A DNA stretch of 64,000 nt from Liolophura sinensis (lineage: Eukaryota; Mollusca; Polyplacophora; Chitonida; Chitonidae), in the NCBI RefSeq assembly GCF_032854445.1, contig NC_088307.1, positions 12,350,017 to 12,414,016 of the forward strand, written 5' to 3'. The translations under genes and the position numbers were made by a program. Position 1 is the first letter of the stretch. Each line of letters starts with the position of its first letter. Positions 33,650 to 44,603 of this stretch are shown here, in pieces. A model generated the notes under the pieces. It searched no databases and was not told the DNA's origin. It was given only the letters and a program-made list of their open reading frames with translations.

Positions 33650-34690
33650 TTACAGGTCAGTCTGTGACAGCAAATGATTCGACATTAGTATAAGCAACCC
33701 CAAAACAACCAAATTTGCAGGATGAAAAGTTCTGAAATGTTGTGACGCTGAGCCCCGGATTGCTCCGAGCTGTACTATTTCAACTCTAGGGAGGTGAGGG
33801 CAGTAAGAAGTATTGTAGTGACGCCTTTCCTCGTCATCTTTACACGGTGGGTCCTCCCAAGAAAGACTGGAAAGCGGAAGTGGCTCTTTGTTACTCATAG
33901 TGTTGGCATTGACACAGCTCAATCCTTCAAGCAACTGATTCATCTTAAAGCCTCTGTCTGGCTGGAGCATCCAAAGAATATTACAACCACAGCAGATGGT
34001 GTTGCCTATGACTGACGCTTCATTCATGGCGATCTTTACAGCGACATCGAGACTTCCACACATTATGTTCTCAAACCTATTACGGTACAAATGAAAGAAA
34101 GCAAAAGTCGATTCGAAGAAGGCATCCGTCTCAATGGTACCGATGTAGTTGTCTCGAAACGACCAGACGGCGACTTTCCGAATGTAAGAGAAGGCTCCCG
34201 CTTTTATGCACGAGATGGTCATGTGACTGAACGAGATCTCGTGCAGGTCTGAGATTTCGTTGAAAGCATCGCGCTGGAACTGCCCCACGGAACTATTGTG
34301 CATCGCTAGCTTTGTGATCCCGTTCATTCTGGAAAATGCGAAAGTATCAATCGCCTTGATGCTGGAGTTTGCTATCTTTATAATCTCCACTCCATCAAAG
34401 TCGTAAAAAGCAAATTTTCTAATGGCGCCTATGCGACTATTCATTATCTCTATGGACTTTAAGTTCCGTAGTCCGCGGAACGCGTAGCTTGGTATTTCGT
34501 CTGTTTGCAAAGAACAAATTCCTATGATATACGTTTGGTTGGGGAAATGAGATGGGAATTTTGACAACCCTTTGCAAGCCACGGCAATACCATCCGGATG
34601 TGTTGTGTAGGAACACCCATCCACGGTTTCGCTGGTCGCTCCATGGAATAAGGCACAGGCCAGCAGCAGCGTCCAAGACAGTAACGCCAT
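33650..34690 (-). CDS. LRR-3b: second copy of the LRR-3 gene (probable allele of LRR-3a)
   Basis: 346 residues, same architecture as LRR-3a: signal peptide 1-20, two-cysteine N-cap, about seven Ser-ladder repeats, LRRCT-like cap with CGCNILWML, hydrophobic C-terminal tail (NLVVLGLLILMSNHL). Only three residues differ from LRR-3a (17, 325, 330), with a few silent changes, whereas the flanks differ by frequent small indels. The contig-overlap geometry makes it more likely the other haplotype of one gene than a recent duplicate. CTATCCACAG before the ATG is kept. Confidence 0.85.
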   Translation of the reverse strand: MALLSWTLLLACALFHGATSETVDGCSYTTHPDGIAVACKGLSKFPSHFPNQTYIIGICSLQTDEIPSYAFRGLRNLKSIEIMNSRIGAIRKFAFYDFDGVEIIKIANSSIKAIDTFAFSRMNGITKLAMHNSSVGQFQRDAFNEISDLHEISFSHMTISCIKAGAFSYIRKVAVWSFRDNYIGTIETDAFFESTFAFFHLYRNRFENIMCGSLDVAVKIAMNEASVIGNTICCGCNILWMLQPDRGFKMNQLLEGLSCVNANTMSNKEPLPLSSLSWEDPPCKDDEERRHYNTSYCPHLPRVEIVQLGAIRGSASQHFRTFHPANLVVLGLLILMSNHLLSQTDL

Positions 34691-34755
34691 TTTCTGTGGA
34701 TAGACAATAGATATTCATTTACAGTGTCAGTCTGATACTTACATATTCTAGGGGG

Positions 34756-34884
34756 CCTCCGTGGCTCAGTTGGTTAGCGCGCTAGCGCAGCGTAATGACC
34801 CAGGAGTCTCTCACCAATGCGGTCTCGTATAAGTGAAATATTCTTGAGTACGGCGTAAAACACCAATCAAATAAATAAATAAAT
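34756..34884 (+). repeat. SINE-A with large internal deletion, right-block copy
   Basis: Same deletion junction as at 24623-24751 (GCGGTC joined to TCGTATAAG), with GGCCTCCGTGGCTCAGTTGG closer to the consensus head. Confidence 0.9.
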
Positions 34885-35067
34885 ACTTACATATTCTCAT
34901 GATAAACTGAATGACTGACTGATTGATTGTTAACCACGTCACTAAAGAACTGTTCAACTTTAACATGGCGGACTGTCGAATGAGGGGAGGAAAGTGGATT
35001 GCCGGAACTAAATTAGCGACGTTTGTGACGCTCAGACTTGCACGCCCACTGGTGGATGATAAATGAG

Positions 35068-35286
35068 GTCGATTCCACAAAGCCATTTTTGACTTAAGTA
35101 AAAATTTGAAGTGCGATCTTAAAGCTTATATTTTTAGGCTCTAGAAATGAAAAAATTTGCACATTTTATAGATGCCAATTTAAGACGAATGTGTCTAAAC
35201 CTCAACCCCAAGTACCAAAAACTGAACATTATGAAGGGGTTTTAAATTTCAACTTCAGTCATAAACGGCTTCGTGGAATCACCCCT
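35068..35286. mobile_element. MITE (family Q), right-block copy
   Basis: GGTCGATTCCACAAAGCCAT at the left and ACGGCTTCGTGGAATCACCC at the right. Confidence 0.75.
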
Positions 35287-35716
35287 TGATCTTCCCACGA
35301 CTGGGCAAACGGTCACAAGAGCGTCGTCGACCCCTTACTGCCACCAGTAGATCCTTTTTAAATACAAAGGCGGTTTGCTAAAAATAATAAAGTATACAAA
35401 TATAATATTTGCAGATATTTCAACAAGATATTTCCAATCTTCCCTCGTGGCCCTCAGCAAAATGGACTGGATGGTGTGATGTCGATTTGATGACAGTCCT
35501 TCCCATGTCGTTGGATTTGATTATGTCGTCCTCGTTGAGTTTGACCACCCTCGTACATGTATTTGTAAATAATTATATATTTACAGTCTACGTAATTCAG
35601 ATGACGAAGGCTCGAATCCGGACTCAGCCCGCTAGATTGCGGCTTTAAGCCAGGAGGATTACCAGGTACCATGCAATATGCTGCATTTTAGCTGTGTTAA
35701 GTTTATAAAACCTATG

Positions 35717-35768
35717 GTCGTCACATAAGTGAAATATTCGGCGATTGCGGCGTAAAACATGGAACAAA
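35717..35768 (+). repeat. SINE-A-like 3' fragment, right-block copy
   Basis: Counterpart of 25591-25645. Confidence 0.6.
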
Positions 35769-35965
35769 ATATTAAATAATATATTTACGGCATGTATGGA
35801 AAAATAAGTTACTTCCAGGAAACAAAGACCAAACACAACAAATGAGACATGCAGAATACACATGCAGAATAAAAGAATTCATTAAGGGAATATTTGACTT
35901 CGGACCCCGTTCTTTAACGATGGCTGCATTTCCTACAGGACAATGGACATCTGAGAAGGGGATCA

Positions 35966-36181
35966 GGCCCTGGGATCAAGTAACGATTTTAGACTTTAGT
36001 CAGAAGTCCAGTCACTGAACCTGGTGAGTTCCTTTCACTTATTTTAGCTCAAATTTGTTTTACAATGACTTACCCAGAATTTATGTTGTCAAGCAGTGTT
36101 TTGAATTTTGTGAAAAAACAATTTTAAAGTGATTTGAAAATTTGGCTGCGAAGTCAAAGATCGCTTTGTGATCCCGGGGCC
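35966..36181. mobile_element. MITE (family G), full copy
   Basis: Inverted ends: GGCCCTGGGATCAAGTAACG, TTTTAGACTT at the left; GAAGTCAAAGATCGCTTTGT, GATCCCGGGGCC at the right. No ORF. A diverged relative lies inverted at 50924-51150. The core CACAAAGC is shared with family Q. Confidence 0.75.
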
Positions 36182-36429
36182 TAATGCTAAGCGCACGAAT
36201 TAGTGATGTCATGAGCGAAGTCCCTAGAAAGAGTGGCTCCCAATTGGATCCGACTGCCATCCGTCTCCCTACTGCCATTCTTTACGCTTTTACTAAATGA
36301 AACCCACAGCTTGTATATAAGATGAGATGTTCAGAGTAAAGACCATGTGTTAAACGAAATATGGGTCGCTCTCTCTACTAGTTACAACAAGGAACCTACA
36401 GATTCATGGGATTTATAGCCATGATAAAT

Positions 36430-36605
36430 TTTTTTTTATTTGATTTATTTATTTGATTGGTGTATTACGCCGTACTCAAGAATATTTCACTTATACGACG
36501 GCGGCCAGCATTATGGTGGGAGGAAACCGGGCCTAGCCCTGAGGAAACTTATGACCATTCGCTGGTTGCTGGTAGACCTTCCCACTTAGGAACGGAGATC
36601 AAGTT
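36430..36605 (-). repeat. SINE-A 3' part
   Basis: TATTTATTTGATTGGTGTAT, TACGCCGTACTCAAGAATAT, TTCACTTATACGACGGCGGC, CAGCATTATGGTGGGAGGAA and CATTCGCTGGTTGCTGG. The tRNA head is missing. Confidence 0.88.
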
Positions 36606-36740
36606 GATCTGAAATGCTGATCCAAGGCGCAACAAAATGAATCTACACATATGAATCGTGCAGTGAGGTCAAAGTCAGAGCAGATGACAAAACCACACAG
36701 ACGGAGATACAAATTAATATTGTCTGTTTTCGCAAAGGGT

Positions 36741-36779
<39 letters not shown>

Positions 36780-37204
36780 CTGTTTCAAGCCTAAAACGCT
36801 AGTATTGATAACTGTTACAGGGAATGACGGACTATAAATGCAGCTTTAAGGTATTGTACCACCGTAGTTAAGTGAGGTAGTTAAATTTTAGAGGCAGCGG
36901 CGACTCGGGTACAAGCTGATACGACCATTTTTCTCTCGTGCACAATGCACGATTAATGCGTCACCAGCTTGTATCAGTCGAATCACTACAAAGGCCCTGA
37001 GTCACTGACGATAGGCAACACAGATTCGGCCCGAATTACTTTACGCGGGAATCGCTCCGCGCTTGCCTAACGGTTTATACAGTGTGTGCCTTGAAAAGGG
37101 AAGACCTGGAATCTTACACGGATCGAGTCATATCACAGACTTGTGAAAAATGGTATTTGCCTGACACTGAAATCTGAAGGGTTAGAGCAAAACAGGATCA
37201 TTTG
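36606..37204. other. Stretch without recognised gene
   Basis: Holds an (AAT)n tract at 36742-36778 and the motif CACGATTAATGCGTCACCAG with CTTGTATCAGTCGAA (36948-36983), which recurs in diverged form at 37890-37928. Confidence 0.5.
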
Positions 37205-37400
37205 ATCCGGTGTCTTCGGGATGACATTTCGGTGGCAGCAGCACTTTGGCGCCATGTCACAAAAAGGTATCCATCAAAACAGACATTAGAAAGTTGGAAA
37301 AGCGCAAGGAATATTCTAGGTGAATGGGTAAAAACCAGTGTTCAAATCGTGTGCAGAAGACACAGTATATTTACGAACACCTAATGATTCCTCGTGAATG
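37205..37400 (+). repeat. SINE-C 3' part
   Basis: GGTGTCTTCGGGATGACATT, TCGGTGGCAGCAGCACTTTG, GAAGACACAGTATATTTACG and AACACCTAATGA. Confidence 0.7.
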
Positions 37401-37430
37401 ATTCCTATGACAGAAAAATTGTTATAAGAA

Positions 37431-37775
37431 CGAGTGAGTGGATGCTTGGGGTTTAACCTCGTACTCGACAATTTTTCAGTCATATGACGACGAAGGAGTC
37501 CTTAGATTGTATGTAATGTGCCTTCTTGTTGCAGGACGGATTTCCGCCGCTCTTTTATCTAGCGCTGCTTCACTGAGACGTCTTACCGAAGACAAGTAAG
37601 CTGCCCGCCCGAGCCATTATACTGATACGGGCCAACCAGTCGTGGTACTATCCCCTTAATGCTGAACGCCAAGCGAGGAAGTTCCTCTTTTTGAAAGTCT
37701 TAGGTGTGACCCGCCCCTAAATTGATCCGCACCCAAAGCGGACGCTCTGCCAACTGTGCTATCGGGGCCGGTGGT
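37431..37775 (-). repeat. SINE-B, full length
   Basis: Read inverted: CCCCGATAGCACAGTTGGCA (A box), GAGCGTCCGCTTTGGGTGCG, AGTATAATGGCTCGGGCGGG, AGCGCTAGATAAAAGAGCGG, CGTCGTCATATGACTGAAAA and GTTAAACCCCAAGCATCCAC. Present entire. Confidence 0.85.
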
Positions 37776-38793
37776 ATAAGAACGACGTAAAACCTTAAGC
37801 ATATATACATACATTATAGTTGAATTAGATATATTTCCGCGCAGCAAACATAAGGTCATAAAAGACCATTCACTTATTTATTATACACAAAGCACGATTA
37901 ATGAATTACGAGTTTGTATCAGTCGAAAGAAATGCCGTCATACACAAAAGACAGCAACAGCTTTATACAGGATAGGCTCCCCAAAACCAAGCAAAAAGTT
38001 TTAAAAGGCTAAAAATATTGACTCTCATTGGCAGAGACGTTGAGCACAGATTTTGTAAGCTACTTGGAATATATGCATACGTGCATCAATATGATACAAA
38101 TTTACTTACCCAGTTCGGTGGCGTTTGTTTCAAAACTTCGCACCAACTCACTTGTAGCTAGCTCAGTTGTGCATGAACTTGTGTTTCGGCGATCCGCATG
38201 AAGCTGAAGTAAAACTGGTCTGACGCTTAAGCACGGATGCAGAAGTCAAGTCCTCTCATTTAGTCCGTTTCCGCGTTTATATATATTACTCATATTACAG
38301 TGTTTGTGAAGAATATGGTTTACGCCCGTCTAAAGGATGTGGTCGCTCTGCTTTCACTCCTAAAGTGGAACTATGTTGTGGTACTTACTCTGCAGCAGTT
38401 GGCCACCATTTTGTTTTAGAGATTCTGGTGACTATATAAATGTACATGTGATAGGTACATATTTATGCCTGAAAGGTGAACTGTCCATATTAAGCTGCTG
38501 ATTAAGATAAACCCAAACAGCAGTGGTTTAGTTACATGGCATAATACATGGATAAATTGTTGGTGGGAACAATGTCGTTCATGTATAAAGCTGTTAAGCA
38601 GCGAACGATAGAAAAATCAGTACCTAAGAGTGTCTATTTGACATGTACATAACATAATCCTTAGTCACTGGTAACACATATCCTATATAAAGACCTCTGT
38701 GGCCATTCATATTCATATAATAACATGAAGTTTGATACTTCAGTTGGAATACAAGAGAATGTAGGAAGTTAAGAAGGCGTTTTATTATTTTTT

Positions 38794-38800
<7 letters not shown>
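37776..38800. other. Stretch without recognised gene
   Basis: AT-rich. Nothing recognised. Confidence 0.5.

Positions 38801-38872
<72 letters not shown>
38801..38872 (+). repeat. (TA)n microsatellite
   Basis: About 70 bases followed by imperfect TA-rich sequence to about 38905. Confidence 0.97.
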
Positions 38873-38876
<4 letters not shown>

Positions 38877-38944
38877 AAATATATAATATATATATATAAT
38901 ATAATGTGTCTTCATAATTGCGGTTCACACATCATGAACCCGAA

Positions 38945-39130
38945 GTTCCTTCGCCACTTAGGTATCATGCCGAAGACACTAGCATAACACCCTGCCCAGT
39001 CACATTATACTGACACAGAGCCAACCCGTCCTGCTTCGTTGTTCTGACCTCTCAGTGCTGAGCGCCAGCCGAGGCAACAGCAAGTACAATTTTTAAAGTC
39101 TGTGGTATGATCCGACCCGGGTTTGGGGCA
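38945..39130 (-). repeat. SINE-C fragment
   Basis: Inverted: TATCATGCCGAAGACACTAG, CCCAGTCACATTATACTGAC, CTCAGTGCTGAGCGCCAGCC and TGATCCGACCCGGGTTTGG. Confidence 0.7.
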
Positions 39131-39408
39131 TAATACTTTGGTGTCTTCAGAAAGGTTATTCACGGACGCAGCTCCAAAATTATGTCCGCATTGGGAAAAT
39201 CCGCCATTTACATTGCATGGCGACCAGCAAAAACATTTTTTTTTTTCAAAGAAATTAAATTGTTTATTTTTTAATTATAATCTTTCGTTTAATTCACCGT
39301 AGGACCAAACTTACAGGGTACATATTTCATAGCCTCTCAATCTGAAGCCACAGCATCTAACTCTGTAGTTGTGCACTAGACGTGTGAAGGTCTGCCTGCA
39401 ATCTCTGG

Positions 39409-39467
39409 CATTAGTGAAATATTCTGGAGTTCGCTGTAAAACACCAATCAAATAAATAAATAAAAAT
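39409..39467 (+). repeat. SINE-A tail
   Basis: TTAGTGAAATATTCTGGAGT, TCGCTGTAAAACACCAATCA, AATAAATAAATAAA. Confidence 0.75.
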
Positions 39468-42228
39468 GTTAACTGTACATTGGACGTGACTGCCAATGAT
39501 ATCCCCTTAATACACTGTCTTTGTAAATGGGACCCGAGTCTAGTGTAGGCTACCGGAAATCAGCCCTGAATCTGTAGGCGTTACAAACACTTATCGGAAC
39601 TATGTAAAAACTGTAAACATTTGTATCTGTTTTCAGAGATATGGTATCCTGATTTCCGGCTTTCCCGGTCAGAATGCATGCTGATCATAGATTCAAGTCC
39701 CTCGGGATATAGAATAGCTGTAAGAACAGGATCGTGTGTAATAAGCAGCCATATTTAAAGGGGGGTGGATTAAAATATTACGGTAGGAGTAGCGGCCCTT
39801 TGTCAAACATGGGCTCCATCATAACGCGAGAATTTTTCTTCCGCTTTGAGAACGGACAATGCAGATGGGCATGGCATGTACAGCCTCGCAATGCTTACAT
39901 CATCATTTGACTTTTTGTATTCAAAGCCGGAATTATAACAGGAGCCGTTTGCACCCATTGTTTCATTTCACCAATAGTGTAAAGAGTTCTAATCTGGTTC
40001 AAGTCTCTAGTGGTTGAAAGGTTTTGTTGGACAAGTACATTTACTTCCGCCTCAGTCATATTTTGTAAAGCGGGTCAGCCATGTCATCGAAAGAACAAAT
40101 GAATTAATCGACTGATTGTTTAAGTATGATCAGACCTTGCATTCAGACAAAGTTGGTTTCATATCATTGCCTTCATGTGGCCTAAGTTGTCAGTCGCCAT
40201 ATGTTCCAGCCGTTACAGAACTTTCTTACATCGATACCTCCTACTCCATGTAAGGACAATGCACATGACATTCTGGATGACACCAAGGAAACCATTTCAA
40301 TTCAGACACATCTGGAAAAAATATGTAATGGTGATTTGTGTTTATAAAATACAACGTTAATTTCTTTGTTTCCTTTATGTTTAAGGTATAACATAGCAAG
40401 TTTCAGAAATTCGGAATCTCATTTTTTTTTTGAGGGTGGGGGGAGTGTTCTCAACTAGTAAAATGTTCAAATCATTGAGAGATACATTTAAAATTTACGG
40501 CCCGAAACATGTATATATATAATTGTGCTATGATCATTACATGTTCCTCTGTCTTTTTTTAGAAACTGTCAGTATGTCTTGTGCAGATTTTTTTGAAAAC
40601 TATAGGAGTACTTGATGTACATGATTTATAATTCTTTTGTTATTCTAGGCTGATCAAATGTCTCAGTATACAAGTACATTGCATCCAACTTTTGACCTTC
40701 GACTCGCACAAATATCGATATGTATATATCATAAAAAGTTAAAAGAACCGCATTTCGGGGTACCATTCAAAAGACAGGCCTTCCATGCAATAACACATTT
40801 TAGACTCTTTTGCACCCCCTAAAATATTTACATAAATATGTACAGGGGAAATCAAAATTGATATCATGGATCAAGCAGATCCACATAAACACTGACCATA
40901 ATAATTTTTGCAAGACATTTGACAGTCGGTAACCGGTGTCACAAACACATATGAGTTGATGTACTTATGACACCTTGACTCGTGCTTTTAACGATCTTTC
41001 CTAGAACATACTAAACGACCTTCACAGCAACAGGGATTAACACATCACGTGACTCAGATTTAGCGGTCGTCTGCCATGTTTTCAGTGATTTTTGTGACCA
41101 GCTGTGCGAGGCGATGCCCGCGGACAAAGAATGTCAGGATCAAACAACGGGTGTGTTCAAATACCTTATCATTGTCCGTATTCTGTCGTATAAATCGATA
41201 GACACGAAAACGAAAACTAGGTTGACGATCTTTGTAGTTCCGTTTGGTCTTCAATTGCAGCTTCGTCAGAGGGACTTCGTCGACAGAGTGAAGTCCGTGA
41301 GTATCATTTTTTCACAGGATATATTAGCAACATTCTTTCTCGTCCCCGTTTTCCTTTAGCCCTTCAGTTTGCCTTTATATAAAGAACCAGAACGAAAGCC
41401 TGTAGGACATTCGTTCTGCTTGCACCTTCCTGTCTTTCTGCTCTCTTTTCTTTCCCTTAATTCTCTACGTCTTTATTACATTAGATAATTGATGGAGTTT
41501 TGTCTTTAAACTCCCTAGTAACTTAATACATTTTAACATTTAATTATCCTATATTATTTCTCTAGTTCATAACTACATATCACAGTTCGTTTAATCTCGT
41601 TTTCTTACCAAACTATAGATAGAAAAAAATATTTTTCAATCTCGCACTTTCCCCTTTATGTTACGCTTATTATTCTACAACATTACCAATCTTCCTGTAC
41701 CAGTTTTGAAAATGTGGTTTTGCAGTTGTCTTTGTTGTGGATATTTTTGATCACATATTCTGTCTGGAAACATCCCAGTATTAACTCCAGTATTAATTTG
41801 AGGCTTGGACAGAGATAGCGAATTGGAGGTTATGTAAATATAGCCGTTCTTTGATGATTTGCTTTGTTACTCTGAAAATGACTTCTATTGTCAGGATTTA
41901 CATTTATATACATACTTACTAATTTATTTATTTTACTAATTTAAAGAATATTTGGATCGTAATTGAGTTTAAAAAAAAACGGATATGCACGTTCAGTACG
42001 TTTTTAAAAGAAGCAACGCCAGAATTGATTTAACAAAATCAATCCTAGGGTATTGTTAACAGTTGTGCAACCAAAAGCGTTTAAAATGCTGTCGGTGGCT
42101 CTTGAATTGGCATATCCAATATCATCTGCCATGATATTTATACATTTATGTGGTACATGTAAGATAACCTTGGCACGGATTTTCAAAACTGGGACATTTA
42201 ACTTTAAGCCAAATCTTCAATTATGTAA
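39468..42228. other. Long stretch without recognised gene
   Basis: No ORF with a domain. A possible core promoter lies at 41376 (listed). ORFs of 60-81 residues at 40175, 41114 and 42053 are unsupported. Confidence 0.45.
41376..41384 (+). promoter_or_regulatory. Possible TATA box (TATATAAAG)
   Basis: TATATAAAG with an initiator-like GGACATTC about 30 bases downstream (41405-41412). It is on the strand of, and 2.5 kb before, the vWA-like gene, whose coding exon is preceded by a splice acceptor; it could be that gene's promoter. No transcript evidence. Confidence 0.3.
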
Positions 42229-42461
42229 CCAGCCCCGATAGATCACTTGGTAGAGGCTTTCAGCATTTTGGAGATAGTTCATCCGTACCAGTATAATGGC
42301 TCGGGCGGAGCGGCTTACTTGCCTTCGGTAAGTCGTCTCAGTGAAGCAGCACTAGATAAAAGAGCGTTGGAAATCCGTCTTGCAAAAAGAAGGTTCTTCG
42401 TCGTCATATGACTGATTATTTGTTAAGTACGACGTTAAACCCCAAGCACTCACTCACTCAG
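42229..42461 (+). repeat. SINE-B with shortened head
   Basis: CCCCGATAGATCACTTGGTA, CAGTATAATGGCTCGGGCGG, AAGTCGTCTCAGTGAAGCAG, CACTAGATAAAAGAGCG, CTTCGTCGTCATATGACTGA, GTACGACGTTAAACCCCAAG, CACTCACTCACTCA. The region between head and CAGTATAATG is reduced. Confidence 0.88.
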
Positions 42462-42727
42462 TTTTGTACATAGAAATTAAAACTTATATAAAATATGAAT
42501 TAAAACTGTTACTGTTATTTTTTGACCTTGGAGAACAGTATTGGCTGCTGAGTTTGGCTAAAATTTTGAATATAAAATACGACTTAATACAAGTATTAAC
42601 TAATACACCTTCGAACAACTGGGCCCTGATGCTCAACTCTGTGTACTCTAAAAGTTTTTACTTAAATGACGACGGTCATGTTTATATATGAATCCAGGAT
42701 ACCTGATTGCCTGCTTTCGTTCAAGTA

Positions 42728-42842
42728 CCTGAGAAACTTCACGACTTTTGGCTGCAACTGAAACAACGAGAGCTGGATTCGAACACTCGACCTCACTGCA
42801 CCTATCAATACAAGCTGACAAACACTTTAACTGTCTGAACAA
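42728..42842 (-). repeat. tRNA-like sequence, probable SINE head
   Basis: Inverted AGGTCGAGTGTTCGAATCCA is a good B box (GTTCGAATCC), but no A box lies at the spacing of a functional tRNA gene. Probable relic of a tRNA-derived SINE. Confidence 0.4.
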
Positions 42843-43629
42843 ACGAGCGACCTCCTATCTTGTTTAATGGTCTCCGCACATATGAACACGATGTTGGTGT
42901 GATTTCACGCATCGAGGGTAGAGTGAATTAAATCATAAAGGCAAAAAATACACTAAAATAAAGTATTTATTAGATGACAAGACCATTAAACATTGTCCAG
43001 GAAAATGGATTGATTTTTTTAGCCGACTGTCAGCGTCACAGCAAAATTTTTGGTTTGAAATAGTTCGTTCAAGGTCCGTTTGTTGAATGCATTCAGAGCT
43101 TTAAATAAAGATGCATTTTGAATGATGAAATATAGCAATCTATGTGTTTCAAGTGGCAAAAACTGAGGTCAGCTCATTGGTTTCCATCAGGTCAGAAAAG
43201 GCCACAACGGAGTCCTAAATTTTAAATGCATTTGACTAGGTCGAAAAATATTGTAAAAAAAAAATAAATCAAATTTATCCGGACAATATTTAATAGTCGT
43301 TCATCTAACATCTACTTCATGCTAGCGTCTTCTTTGCTTTTAAGTTAATGGAATAACATAGAGGGAGGTGGTGTTAAATATGTGGCTTTCTCATTACAAA
43401 CATATTATGAATAAAAACCATGCTATTTATGTAAATTAGCCTATGATTGCAACAGGTTAAATGACACTAACATAAATCATTCTATTTCGGACTTTTATAG
43501 TGACCACCAACAGTATAAAATGGCTTTTATTCAAAAGAGTGTACTCATGCAGTTACTAATCTATTCATTGTTCCATTTGTACTTCGTTGGTAATACATAT
43601 GTGCATGTTTTATTTTGGTATGAGATTTT
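42843..43629. other. Stretch without recognised gene
   Basis: AT-rich. Nothing recognised. Confidence 0.5.
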
Positions 43630-43800
43630 ACGTCGCAATCAATAGTTTTTTAGTCATATGACTAATACTGACACATTATACTGACACCGGGACAACCAGT
43701 TCTGTTTCCTTGTTCTATCCTCTCAACGTTGAGCGCCAATCTACCATTTTAAACTACCATTTTAGAGGTCGTTGGTATGACCCGACTCTGGTTGGATCCA
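43630..43800 (-). repeat. SINE-C fragment
   Basis: TTTTTTAGTCATATGACTAA, ACATTATACTGACACCGGGA, CAACGTTGAGCGCCAATCTA and GTATGACCCGACTCTGGTTG, inverted. It ends about 65 bases before the acceptor of the vWA-like gene. Confidence 0.65.
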
Positions 43801-43880
43801 ACTTGTCCATACTTCGTTTTTATTTTGGGGCTGTCACAGCTTCATCTGTTATCTTCTTTATTCCAGACAAGAACATCACT

Positions 43881-43956
43881 ATGAAGCTGCCCTTCCTCGT
43901 CGCCATTTTGCTTTCCCTGGTGCATTCTGGGAACTCTCAGAATGTGGAAATTGATC
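43881..43956 (+). CDS. vWA-like secreted protein, exon with start codon
   Basis: Encodes MKLPFLVAILLSLVHSGNSQ and five more residues: a signal peptide with likely cleavage after NSQ or nearby. The exon ends at GATC|GTAAGT (43956/43957), phase 1. CTTTATTCCAG ends at 43866, so a non-coding exon lies upstream. The phase fits the exon at 44604. Confidence 0.75.
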
Positions 43957-44291
43957 GTAAGTTTAACTGTTCATACCACATGTACGCTTAGTTTAGGGGT
44001 TAACATTTCTACCGTGTACTTATGTATTTGACAGGTGTTATACGCTTTCAGGTTTAAGGTTTTTTCAAGTAATGAAAATCACGCAGAATGCCGGCGTAGT
44101 AAACAACTGGCCTTTTGGCAAGTTACTAGCGAACTGTCTAACGTGTAACGTACAGATAGGTACATAGAAGAGAAACCCGTGCCCACTGAATGAAGCCTGA
44201 AAAATCTATTGACTTAAGGCCTCTGCGAAACACGCATAGACCTACTTGTATAATGTTTTACTGCAAACTGCAGCGTTCTTGACATTTTTGA

Positions 44292-44330
44292 GGTACGGCG
44301 TAAAACACCAATCAAATAAATAAATAAATC
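44292..44330 (+). repeat. SINE-A tail in the vWA-like gene intron
   Basis: GAGGTACGGCGTAAAACACC, AATCAAATAAATAAATAAAT. Confidence 0.8.
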
Positions 44331-44344
44331 AACGTCCTTGAGGG

Positions 44345-44568
44345 GGCTCCGTGGCCGAGGTGATTAACGTGCAAGCGTGATCCAGAAGCCTCTCACCAAT
44401 GCGGTCACTGTGAGTTCAGATCCAAAAATCTGTCAGCAACCCGTGGATAGTCGTGGTTTCCCTAAGGCTCTATCCGGTTTCCTCCCAACAAAATGCTGGC
44501 CGCCGTCGTATAAGTGAAATATTTTGAGTACAGCGTAAAACACGAATCAAATAAATAAATCCTTAACG
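44345..44568 (+). repeat. SINE-A, nearly full length, in the vWA-like gene intron
   Basis: GGGCTCCGTGGCCGAGGTGA, ACCAATGCGGTCACTGTGAG, AACCCGTGGATAGTCGTGGT, AATGCTGGCCGCCGTCGTAT and the AATCAAATAAATAAAT tail. It ends about 35 bases before the acceptor. Confidence 0.9.
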
Positions 44569-44603
44569 TAACAGTTCTGACGCAAATTTTGTTTATCCTA
44601 CAG

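Larger units (their letters stand above)
26197..36111. repeat. Right copy of the ~9-kb near-identical block
   Basis: Matches 17284-25996. It is about 1.2 kb longer, mainly from the 63-bp array (about 1.1 kb more) and TA microsatellites. At its right end the sequence continues without a break into single-copy DNA. Confidence 0.95.

Noticed and set aside
17284-36111. True recent tandem duplication of the LRR-3 gene
   Set aside because: The copies meet only at a fixed 200-N gap, with outer flanks missing on the gap side of each. Unmerged alleles explain this more simply; kept as a finding to test.
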